This document shows positions 36,855-44,081 of a stretch of DNA of 44,081 bases, piece by piece. Origin of the DNA: Flavobacteriales bacterium (GTDB taxonomy: Bacteria > Bacteroidota > Bacteroidia > Flavobacteriales_D > Crocinitomicaceae); contig VEQH01000032.1 in the NCBI GenBank assembly GCA_018883325.1, positions 1 to 44,081 of the forward strand, written 5' to 3'. The translations under genes and the position numbers were made by a program. Under the pieces are notes generated by a model. It saw only the letters and a program-made list of their open reading frames with translations. It was not told the origin of the DNA and made no database searches. Within the stretch, counting starts at the first letter, position 1. Each line of letters opens with the position of its first letter.

Positions 36855-38091
36855 CTGTAGGTTTTTTTTGATTTTCAAATAATTTTCTCTGAGTCTTATA
36901 CAACTCAAAAAACAATAAAATTATTGTTGTTAAGTATAAAATTGCAACAAATCTTGGGGTAAAAATAAGTGTACCATAATTTGTTAAATTAAAAATATGG
37001 GCAGCACCTTCAAGATTTAGAATATAAGCAACCGAAGGAATAATTATTATTAAAATTTTTCTATTTAACATTCCAAATGCAGAAATGAAAATTAGCGCTG
37101 GATGAGCATATCGTTCGTGCATTTGAGTATTAAAAAAGAAGAAAAAAAGCGGAATTAACGCACCAATAAGTAAAATTTCATTGAGGTTAATTTCTTGTTT
37201 TTGTCCTCTAAACAAAGAGTTGATTACTCTAATCAAAGGAAAAATTAGAATTAAAAAGCTGGATACAAAGAAGAAAATTAGACCCCATAAATTATAATTT
37301 AAACCCCATAAACTTGAAGTGTCGAGTTTAAAAAAATAACGATTATCGATTAATATTCCCCAAATATTATAAGCATTCATTGAAATAAATGGATATTTAC
37401 CTTTAGAATTAGCTATAACTTGAAGCATAGCTTCAAAATCCCCATTGAGGTAAAAAGGTAAAATAATGACAACTTGTAATACAAAAGCTAATCCGATTCC
37501 AAGAAGGTATTTTAAAATCATTTTCTTTTCGAAATTTAATGCCAAGATATACATCAACAGCGGCAAAAATACAATTGACTGCAATTTCATATTAACGGCT
37601 AATACGAAAAGCATTAAAGCAAAGATTGGTTTATTTTTATACCCGGAAATTATAGAAGCAAATACGAAGAATGTCATAATTCCATCCACCTGTCCCCAAA
37701 TTGCACTGTTGAATAAAACGGCAATATTTAAAAAATAAAAGAGTGATATGTAAAGTGACTTGTAATAATCTTCAAACTTAGCTTTAAGCAGATGAAACAA
37801 GATTACAGTTGAGCCTAACTCAAAGATAATTGTTAGGTATTTTAATCTATTGATATTAGCTGCAATTGCATCTAAATTGCCATTCATCTTTGCATAAATA
37901 TTTAAAACATAATGATATAGGGGTAAATAATCAGACCAGCCTCTATAAGTGTTTGAAATACCATGACGGTGTTGAAATTGTGCCCAATCAATCCAACATT
38001 GTCTATCTGAAAAATGACAGAGGGTTGGAGTCAATACAATAACCAGTATTAAATAAGGTAAATAGTAAGCTAAAGGTTTAATGTGTTTCAT
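36844..38091 (-). CDS. GT-C family membrane glycosyltransferase
   Basis: The 415-residue protein has about ten transmembrane helices. The first periplasmic loop carries acidic residues (FSDRQCWIDWAQFQHRHGISNTYRG, and SDYLPLYHYVLNIY), as in GT-C mannosyl-type enzymes that use lipid-linked sugars. The motif NSAIWGQVDGIMTFFVFAS and MKLQSIVFLPLL is shared with many such proteins. No exact family name can be given with confidence. Start ATG at 38091; the 3' end overlaps the GT2 gene, which probably supplies its donor. A role in building or decorating an envelope glycan is inferred. Confidence 0.85.
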   Translation of the reverse strand: MKHIKPLAYYLPYLILVIVLTPTLCHFSDRQCWIDWAQFQHRHGISNTYRGWSDYLPLYHYVLNIYAKMNGNLDAIAANINRLKYLTIIFELGSTVILFHLLKAKFEDYYKSLYISLFYFLNIAVLFNSAIWGQVDGIMTFFVFASIISGYKNKPIFALMLFVLAVNMKLQSIVFLPLLMYILALNFEKKMILKYLLGIGLAFVLQVVIILPFYLNGDFEAMLQVIANSKGKYPFISMNAYNIWGILIDNRYFFKLDTSSLWGLNYNLWGLIFFFVSSFLILIFPLIRVINSLFRGQKQEINLNEILLIGALIPLFFFFFNTQMHERYAHPALIFISAFGMLNRKILIIIIPSVAYILNLEGAAHIFNLTNYGTLIFTPRFVAILYLTTIILLFFELYKTQRKLFENQKKPTDVV

Positions 38092-38325
38092 ACTGATTTT
38101 AATTTATCTTGAGCCAAAACGACCCTCCATGTTTCTCAACATTTTTTGTGTTTTCATGTTTCCAGAAATTAGTAACAGTGTATTTCATTTAATGGTGAAT
38201 TTAAAAACATCAATTTACTTTTCTTAATTGAATAATCTAATCTGCTTAGAATTGAAGTTTGTACTCATCGTTTGTATAAACAAGATTAACTAAAAATTTG
38301 TGTAATATTCTAATTGACATCTTAT
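38092..38325. other. Spacer with a 29-codon open frame
   Basis: A small minus-strand frame (38188-38099) reads MKYTVTNFWKHENTKNVEKH and ends SFWLKIN. It has a balanced, non-repetitive composition but no recognised relative. It may be a short gene, the start of a lost methyltransferase-type gene, or chance. The remainder is AT-rich and no terminator is seen. Confidence 0.3.
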
Positions 38326-39261
38326 TTAGTTTTCACTCATATTGGAAATAAAATGACAGTGGCTAATTGCAACTTCATCCATTGATTGATTTCTATAAGT
38401 TGCTGAAAGCTTAATTGTTTTGAGTTCGTGAATATTTCCTTTTCTAAATGTCAATTCTGAAATTGGAATATTCAAATCTTTATATATTTTTTTGTAATCA
38501 TAAATTCTGATTCTACTTTGTGGCTGAATAGAGTTATCAATCCATTTCCATTGATTATCAGTAAATTGAAGGAAATTATAAATGTTGATTGTTTTATCTA
38601 AATGCGCAAAGTGATCGGACATATCAATGAAATGAGACATTACACCATTTTGTTTCTTCACAACGCGCTTGAACTCTTTTAATATCGGAATCAATATTTC
38701 TGGATAAATGTGCTCAAAGGTATTGTTTGAATTTACTAAATCGATTGCATTTTCTGGTAATGAAAGTTTTCTTGCATCTTCAATAATGTATGTTATTTTT
38801 AAAACTTTCAAAATTGCTTCTAAGTCGTACTTTTCAAGATTTGACAGAATGGATTGTAGTACTTCAAATCTTTCTTTTTTATAATTGATAAAGTCTTTTA
38901 ATTTACCCGCATTGTGACAATCAAGGAATTTTCTCAAAGTTGTAGCAATTCTTTCTTTCGAAGTCAACATACTAATATCAACGGAATATATAGTGTCTGA
39001 ACCCACGAGAAATAAGCTAATTGGAACAACAGGATACCAGCCTGTACCAATTTCTAAAGAAGAATTTGGAAACGGATTTCCAGTATATTTTTGATAACAA
39101 GTTAAATGTTCTTTTGCGTGTCCGAGCCTGTCTAAAAAATACTCATCGTTCAGATTTTCACCTTTGGTAACATATTTTTGAAAGAAATAATTTATGTTTT
39201 TACTAAAAGGCAAATAAGAGATTATTTTCTGAACGATAGCTTTCTGTTTCCATTTTTTCAT
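38326..39261 (-). CDS. Class I SAM-dependent methyltransferase
   Basis: The 311-residue protein has the Rossmann-fold methyltransferase motifs: the SAM-binding LEIGTGWYPVVPISL near 70-85, an acidic end of strand 2 (YSVDISM), IIEDARKLSLPENAIDLVNSNNTFEHI (motifs II and III), and KEFKRVVKKQNGVMSHFIDMSDHF. The beginning (KKWKQKAIVQKIISYLPF) is basic, with no signal peptide or membrane helix. A substrate in surface glycan or lipid modification is suggested only by the neighbouring glycosyltransferases. Confidence 0.85.
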   Translation of the reverse strand: MKKWKQKAIVQKIISYLPFSKNINYFFQKYVTKGENLNDEYFLDRLGHAKEHLTCYQKYTGNPFPNSSLEIGTGWYPVVPISLFLVGSDTIYSVDISMLTSKERIATTLRKFLDCHNAGKLKDFINYKKERFEVLQSILSNLEKYDLEAILKVLKITYIIEDARKLSLPENAIDLVNSNNTFEHIYPEILIPILKEFKRVVKKQNGVMSHFIDMSDHFAHLDKTINIYNFLQFTDNQWKWIDNSIQPQSRIRIYDYKKIYKDLNIPISELTFRKGNIHELKTIKLSATYRNQSMDEVAISHCHFISNMSEN

Positions 39262-39571
39262 ATCAATTACTTTTACAGACCGCTCTGCTTTGTATGTTTT
39301 TTATTGTTTACCAAGATTATCAAAAGCGTCTTATTTTTTATCGAAAAATAAAATTTAGATGAAATTTTAAGAGTTCACGAAAATAAATAATCTTTTTCAA
39401 TTAATTCTCAACCCAATTTTCAGGTATTTGGCACAAAAGCCTATAAAACTTTTACAGTGCTTTAATCATATTGTAATCGGAATTATTGCCTGACAAAGAA
39501 ACACATTTTAAAACGAATATTGTCTCCTAAAAACGTTCGATTACTTACTTTTTTCTTTTTAAACTTGCTAA
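39262..39571. other. Intergenic region between divergent genes
   Basis: 310 bp with no open frame of note. It must hold the promoters of the methyltransferase (minus) and porin (plus) genes, but no clear TAnnTTTG box with correct spacing was found. It is AT-rich with short A and T runs. Confidence 0.4.
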
Positions 39572-40702
39572 ATGAAAATTCTGTATTTAATTCTTGGTCT
39601 CTGCATTTCGTTTATTAGTGGAAGTTTCTTGTTTTCACAAGTTTCAAATACAGGATTAATGGATACCACAAGTGGTTTGAAGATTGGAAATGTGAGTTTG
39701 GGGGTTTATGTCGATGCTTATTATGCTTTCAATTTCAATCAACCCATTTCAGGAGAAAACAACTATTTTGTCTCTTCTAATCAACATAATTCATTTCAAT
39801 TAAACCTCGGATATTTAGATTTAAAATACACCGATAAAAGAGTTCGGGCAAGGTTCACTCCTGCTTTTGGAACGTATATGAATGAAAATTATTCCAATGA
39901 AAAAGGAGCTTTAAAGTTTATTTTAGAAGGAAATATTGGCGTTAAGCTGTTCAAGAAAAAAGATATATGGTTGGACGCAGGAGTTTTGGGTTCGCCTTAC
40001 ACCAATGAAAGTGCTATTTCTAAAGATCATTTAATGTACAGTAGAAGTTTTTCAGCAGAAAATGTTCCGTATTATTTGAGTGGAATAAAGCTTTCGATAC
40101 CATTAAGTGAAAAATTGACATTCTATGGGTATTTGTTAAATGGTTGGCAACAGATTTATGATGTAAACAAACAAAAATCACTTGGGACGCAGTTAGAGTT
40201 TAGACCAAACAAAAACAACTTATTCAACTGGGATACTTACATTGGAAATGAAAAGTCCTCATTTAATCCAACTTATGGAATGCGTTACTTTTCTGATATT
40301 TATTGGATTTTTGAGAAAGGAAAATGGAAAATTACTTCGTGTGCTTATGCAGGAATTCAAGAATACAGCGCTTTTTCAGGTCAAAAAGAAAGTAAATTGT
40401 GGTGGCAAGCAAATTTAATTGGACGCAGGCAAATCAATGAAGATTGGAGTGTTAGTGGAAGAATAGAATATTTTAATGATGCTGAAAATGCAATCGTTCC
40501 TGTGCAAATCGCGAATTACACCAATAATTCCTTTCAATGTTGGAGTAGTGGTTTGTCTTTCGCTTATAAATTCTCTGAAAAATGTCTTTTTCGTTTAGAG
40601 GGCAGGTATTTCAAAACTGCAAATAATGCATTCGAAAAAGCAAATGGAACAAGAGTTTCAGACGAGTTTCAGCTTTTTGCAAATTTGTCCGTTTGGTTTT
40701 GA
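39572..40702 (+). CDS. Porin-like outer-membrane beta-barrel (BBP2 type)
   Basis: The 376-residue protein has a signal peptide (LILGLCISFISGSFLFSQ) and the pattern of putative beta-barrel porin-2 proteins: VSLGVYVDAYYAFNFNQP, NSFQLNLGYLDLKYTDKRVRARFTPAFGTYM, ENVPYYLSGIKLSIPLSEKL, and a terminal strand FQLFANLSVWF ending in Phe. Such barrels are thought to pass small solutes. No regulator or transport partner is beside it. A loose hairpin follows the stop. Confidence 0.8.
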   Translation: MKILYLILGLCISFISGSFLFSQVSNTGLMDTTSGLKIGNVSLGVYVDAYYAFNFNQPISGENNYFVSSNQHNSFQLNLGYLDLKYTDKRVRARFTPAFGTYMNENYSNEKGALKFILEGNIGVKLFKKKDIWLDAGVLGSPYTNESAISKDHLMYSRSFSAENVPYYLSGIKLSIPLSEKLTFYGYLLNGWQQIYDVNKQKSLGTQLEFRPNKNNLFNWDTYIGNEKSSFNPTYGMRYFSDIYWIFEKGKWKITSCAYAGIQEYSAFSGQKESKLWWQANLIGRRQINEDWSVSGRIEYFNDAENAIVPVQIANYTNNSFQCWSSGLSFAYKFSEKCLFRLEGRYFKTANNAFEKANGTRVSDEFQLFANLSVWF

Positions 40703-40705
40703 AAG

Positions 40706-40758
40706 AGGAATCCTAATTACTTATTTCTAATAAAAAAGTAGTATTCCTTTGTTTTTCA
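40706..40758 (+). terminator. Possible terminator after the porin gene
   Basis: AGGAAT (40706-40711) pairs with ATTCCT (40743-40748) and TACTT (40718-40722) with AAGTA (40736-40740), followed by TTGTTTTTC. The internal loops make it weak. Confidence 0.4.
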
Positions 40759-40825
40759 ATAGATTATTTTTAATTTTATTTATAAATAAGGTATAAATAC
40801 CTAAGGAAAAAAGATTTTCTTCCTT

Positions 40826-40833
40826 TAATTTTG
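40826..40833 (+). promoter_or_regulatory. -7 box directly upstream of the SBBP-repeat gene
   Basis: TAATTTTG matches TAnnTTTG and is followed by ACCA and the ATG at 40838. As with hemJ, menA and mreC, the transcript would begin at about the start codon. Confidence 0.45.
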
Positions 40834-40837
40834 ACCA

Positions 40838-43800
40838 ATGAGAAAACTACTTCTTTTCATTTTCTTGCAATTGATTTCCATAGCTATCTACGGTCAAAAG
40901 TGGGGGGTAAATACGTTTAGTCAATTTACGAATGAAGCTTTTGATGTTGAAATTGATGCATCTGGAAATGCTTACATCGCAGGTTATGCAACAGGAGAAA
41001 CGGCTTTTAATACCACGAATATTTTGCAAGTAACACCCGGAAATAGCGATATTTATGTAGCAAAATATAATTCAAATGGAGCATTAGTTTGGTGGAAACA
41101 ATTCGGTGGAAATTTCTCGGATCGAGCTTATGATTTAGCAATTGGTCCAGATCAAAATATTCTAATTACAGGACAGTTTTTTGGTTCAGTTAATTTTGGT
41201 TCAGTCAACTTACAATCTTCTCAAAATTCAAAAGATATCTTTCTTTTGAAACTTGATCCTACTGGAAATGTCATTTGGGCACGAAAAGAAGGAGGGAATT
41301 TGGCTGAAAATGCGTATGGTGTTACCGTTGATAATCAAAACAATGTAATTTTAACTGGACAGTTTGAAGGTACAACTTCCATTGCAAATCAGAATTTCAC
41401 AAGTATTACAGACCCTTTCACTAGTTTACCGTCCTTTGATTTATTTATTTCCAAATACGATTCCAATGGCAATCCACTTTGGGTGAAAGCTGGTTTGGCA
41501 AAAAAAGAAGACCGAGGTTTAGCTGTTGCAGTAGATGCTCAGGATAATATTTTTCTTTCCGGTCAATATTCAGACACTTTGCAATTTGCAGGAAACACTT
41601 ATACAAACAATGGGTATAACGTTGGCTTTATAACAAAATTATCCCCTACTGGTCAAGTTCAGTTTTTCAATAATTTAAGAGCAGGTTCTTGTTTGCCTTA
41701 TGATTTGGAGGTAAATTCATTAAATCAAGTGGTAGTTATTGGCGACTTTTTAGGAAACTTAAACTATTTTCACAACAACACACCAAACCCAATTGTCAAT
41801 ACACATTCAAAGAAAATTTTTGCTTTAAAAATTGAAAATAATGGTCAATTTCTTTGGTCAAATACCTTGGGTTCAGCTAATGACTTGTCTGCACGTTCCG
41901 TTTCTATAGATTCGAATAACGACATTTACATCACTGGATATTTTTCTTGTGCTTTGACGGAATTACATGTTGCACAAACTTCACTTTGGAATTCAGTTGG
42001 TTTTAAAGACCCCTATCTTTTAAAATTATCCAATTCAGGGATACGAAAATATGCAAAGCAAATTGGTGGTCAAAAAGACGACGAAGGGCATGGCGTTGCA
42101 ATTAAATCGAATGATGAACCGATTCTTTGTGGCTCATTTACAAAAGATTTGAATTTTTCTCTAAGCTTAAATTCACCTTCAATCCCATTTGGATCTAATT
42201 ATTCGCTCAATTATGAATTTACAGGTGTATCCAATTATTTCTTAAAAGGAGATGACACCAGAAACTCATTTTTAGCAAAGTTTATCGATTCAACTTCAAT
42301 TGATTATAATTATTTTAGAGTTCCAACTACAGATTCTATTGAAGGTACAATCAATTATTTTACAGATACGGTACATTTTTGCGAATCAACATCCTTAATG
42401 TATGACCCTTTGACTTTCATGCGTTATGGCCCTTCATACACTTATTCATGGAGTAATGGTCAAACAATCAATCCAATATCTATAAGTTCAACAAATGATT
42501 TTAGTGTCATTGTCGCTCGAATAGATGGCTGTTCGAGTGAACAAGATAGCATTGTGGCAGTAAAGGACCCAACTCCAACTTTACCACTTTTAACAGATAC
42601 ACTAGGGATTTTTGTAAATAAATCAGGTCCAGATTATGGAACTTATCACTTTTGTTATCCAGATACAATAGGTGTTTATTATACCAATTTACAAGCCGGA
42701 GTAACTCTTACAACAACTGAACCGAATGGAAATATAATCTCAGGAGTTGGAACTAATGTACATTCTTTGGGGGGAGAATATAACGTAAACGTAACAAATG
42801 GTTTATGTTTTAAAAATGGTGTCTTTAAAATTGAATACGATTATGTAACCCCACCAGATACTATACTATTAGGAATTGTTTTGAATAATCCTCCCATTTA
42901 TGGTGATTCAATTTCTATTTGTCTAGGAGAAATTGTTTCTTTCAGAGGAAATAATTTATTAACAAATCCTACACCTCCTTTTTATGCAATTCAACCTTAT
43001 TATGATTCTGAATGGCATATAAATGGTGTACAATACAATGGAAATGACAGCTCAAGAGTTAGTTTTTATCCCACTACATCAGGATGGTATCAAGTAGATT
43101 TTGAACTGATTTTAGGTTACAACAATCTTTGTGGACTTGATACGCTCCATTTTTTGGCAGCTGACTCTTTTTACATAGAAGTAAAACCAAGTCCTCAATT
43201 CAATGCTTCTATCCAGGGCGATAACTTACTGTGTCCAAATGGCTCCATTTTTCTTAAAGTAAATCCAACTCACCCAAGTTTAGGATGGTCTGGTCCTGGA
43301 ATATCTTGGATAAGTTCAAATCAAGACAGTGTTGAGATTAATTTACCTGGAAATTATCATTATTCAGGTGTTATTACCGATTCAATTAATGGTTGTACAA
43401 AAGAGATTGATGAACTACACCAAATAACTCTAAAGCAAGCCCCAACAATTACTTCAAATCCTTCAGATGGTTATATCTGCCCTGACGATAGCCTTATTTT
43501 GAGTTTGCCTTCAAGTTATTTATCTTATCAATGGGTTGGACCAGAAGGAGATACGCTGTCAACAATTAATACCTGTTATGGAAGTGATGCTGGGTTTTAC
43601 TATTGTCATGTTACAGATAGTGAACTTTGCAATCTAACATCACCACCATTTGAGGCAAAAGAATACATGACTCCTAGTATTTTAGTTTACCCTGATGTTT
43701 ATATGTGTGAGGGAGAAAGCATAACAATTGAAGTACTTTATACAGGAAATGCTGTTTTTCAATGGTCGCCAATTCCAAGTAGTGCTAGTCAATTAATTGT

Positions 43801-43924
43801 CAATCAACCAGGGACTTATAGTGTTACAATTCAACAATGTGGAATTACAATAACGGAATCGGTAACAATTATTGATGCCACGCCCCAAAGTAACTTGACC
43901 ACAACTACGTCAATTCTTTGTTGA
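40838..43924 (+). CDS. Large secreted SBBP-repeat protein, C-terminus cut by the terminal repeat
   Basis: The 1028-residue product has a signal peptide (KLLLFIFLQLISIAIYGQ) and about eight SBBP-type propeller repeats up to about residue 460 (for example NSNGALVWWKQFGG, DPTGNVIWARKEGG, DSNGNPLWVKAG, SNSGIRKYAKQIGG). Ig/PKD-like segments with Cys pairs follow to the end. Proteins of this plan normally continue to a T9SS sorting or gliding-associated C-terminal domain. Here the frame meets the terminal repeat and stops within two codons of its boundary (TSILC then TGA). The product would therefore lack its export signal and remain periplasmic or be degraded. The gene is probably disrupted by an insertion, or joined wrongly in assembly. 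Confidence 0.85.
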   Translation: MRKLLLFIFLQLISIAIYGQKWGVNTFSQFTNEAFDVEIDASGNAYIAGYATGETAFNTTNILQVTPGNSDIYVAKYNSNGALVWWKQFGGNFSDRAYDLAIGPDQNILITGQFFGSVNFGSVNLQSSQNSKDIFLLKLDPTGNVIWARKEGGNLAENAYGVTVDNQNNVILTGQFEGTTSIANQNFTSITDPFTSLPSFDLFISKYDSNGNPLWVKAGLAKKEDRGLAVAVDAQDNIFLSGQYSDTLQFAGNTYTNNGYNVGFITKLSPTGQVQFFNNLRAGSCLPYDLEVNSLNQVVVIGDFLGNLNYFHNNTPNPIVNTHSKKIFALKIENNGQFLWSNTLGSANDLSARSVSIDSNNDIYITGYFSCALTELHVAQTSLWNSVGFKDPYLLKLSNSGIRKYAKQIGGQKDDEGHGVAIKSNDEPILCGSFTKDLNFSLSLNSPSIPFGSNYSLNYEFTGVSNYFLKGDDTRNSFLAKFIDSTSIDYNYFRVPTTDSIEGTINYFTDTVHFCESTSLMYDPLTFMRYGPSYTYSWSNGQTINPISISSTNDFSVIVARIDGCSSEQDSIVAVKDPTPTLPLLTDTLGIFVNKSGPDYGTYHFCYPDTIGVYYTNLQAGVTLTTTEPNGNIISGVGTNVHSLGGEYNVNVTNGLCFKNGVFKIEYDYVTPPDTILLGIVLNNPPIYGDSISICLGEIVSFRGNNLLTNPTPPFYAIQPYYDSEWHINGVQYNGNDSSRVSFYPTTSGWYQVDFELILGYNNLCGLDTLHFLAADSFYIEVKPSPQFNASIQGDNLLCPNGSIFLKVNPTHPSLGWSGPGISWISSNQDSVEINLPGNYHYSGVITDSINGCTKEIDELHQITLKQAPTITSNPSDGYICPDDSLILSLPSSYLSYQWVGPEGDTLSTINTCYGSDAGFYYCHVTDSELCNLTSPPFEAKEYMTPSILVYPDVYMCEGESITIEVLYTGNAVFQWSPIPSSASQLIVNQPGTYSVTIQQCGITITESVTIIDATPQSNLTTTTSILC

Positions 43925-44081
43925 ACAAAAGCTTCGCTAGCCTGCATCGTGTTTCCATGATCTAAAAATAGTGTTTTCTCGTATGTAAAAGTCAACTTTT
44001 AAAAAATAAGTATGACTTTCAAGAAAGAAAATTTGTTGCTGAGTGCGTCGAAGCACACAACAACCTTGCAGAAAGCAAAAA
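43919..44081 (+). repeat. Right copy of the 163-bp terminal inverted repeat
   Basis: This is the inverted copy of 1-163 with one mismatch. Read on the plus strand it begins tgttgaacaaaagcttcgct, has an ATG at 44012 opening a frame to the window edge, and holds a hairpin at 44033-44063. The hairpin pairs TTGTTG with CAACAA and GTGC with GCAC around the loop gtcgaa. Both copies point outward, as do the genes they interrupt. Confidence 0.85.

Noticed and set aside
44033-44063. Integron attC site in the terminal repeat hairpin
   Set aside because: The hairpin has no paired core-site consensus at its ends and no integrase is present. A simple structured element end is enough.

Overview
The window reads as a chromosomal piece of an AT-rich Bacteroidota bacterium, most likely order Flavobacteriales. 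The support is: type IX secretion (T9SS) sorting domains on secreted proteins, RemB-like outer-membrane proteins, MenA, a split atp operon without atpD/atpC, DUF3078/DUF3089/DUF4421 families, and promoters of the Bacteroidota type (TTG, about 19 nt, TAnnTTTG). The genus cannot be fixed from the sequence alone. I recognise no tRNA, rRNA, CRISPR array or intact prophage.

Layout. 1-163 and 43919-44081 are inverted copies of one repeat (163 bp, one mismatch), and each copy cuts off a large secreted multidomain protein. 142-2143: frameshifted beta-propeller/PKD protein. 2238-7255: atpBEFHAG on the minus strand, with a terminator and a strong hairpin directly after atpE. 7491-9145: a T9SS cargo protein and a decayed KilA-N gene. 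9410-13325: hemJ, a T9SS-type protein overlapping methylmalonyl-CoA epimerase, and DUF3078 and DUF3089 genes with divergent overlapping promoters. 13326-16172: a 2.8-kb inserted block flanked by a 90-bp direct repeat of the DUF3089 gene 3' end; it carries a two-gene unit (secreted PKD-like protein and outer-membrane barrel). 16451-24817: menA, then mreC-mreD-PBP2-rodA and a class A PBP, the cell elongation and wall synthesis set. 24823-30581: the two subunits of a 3-oxoacid CoA-transferase split by a minisatellite and a four-helix-bundle (23S intervening-sequence type) gene, then cysQ and two RemB/Wzi-like barrels. 30666-33839: oligopeptidase B-like S9 peptidase and DUF4421 protein. 33862-39261: a minus-strand envelope-glycan group (zinc-ribbon membrane protein with a nonsense codon, DUF2079 protein, GT2 transferase, GT-C transferase, methyltransferase). 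39572-43924: porin-like barrel and a large SBBP-repeat secreted protein.

The housekeeping genes are intact and tightly packed, with many ATGA or TTGA overlaps. Lesions cluster in accessory genes: two frameshifts, two in-frame TAA codons, one internal deletion, and two ends cut by the repeat. No single unambiguous new system was found. The most notable structures are the outward-facing repeat at both ends, the 3'-end-duplicating insertion at 13187-16120, the cassette inside the CoA-transferase operon, the atpE-atpF hairpin, and a set of TAnnTTTG boxes 4-5 nt before start codons that suggests leaderless mRNAs.
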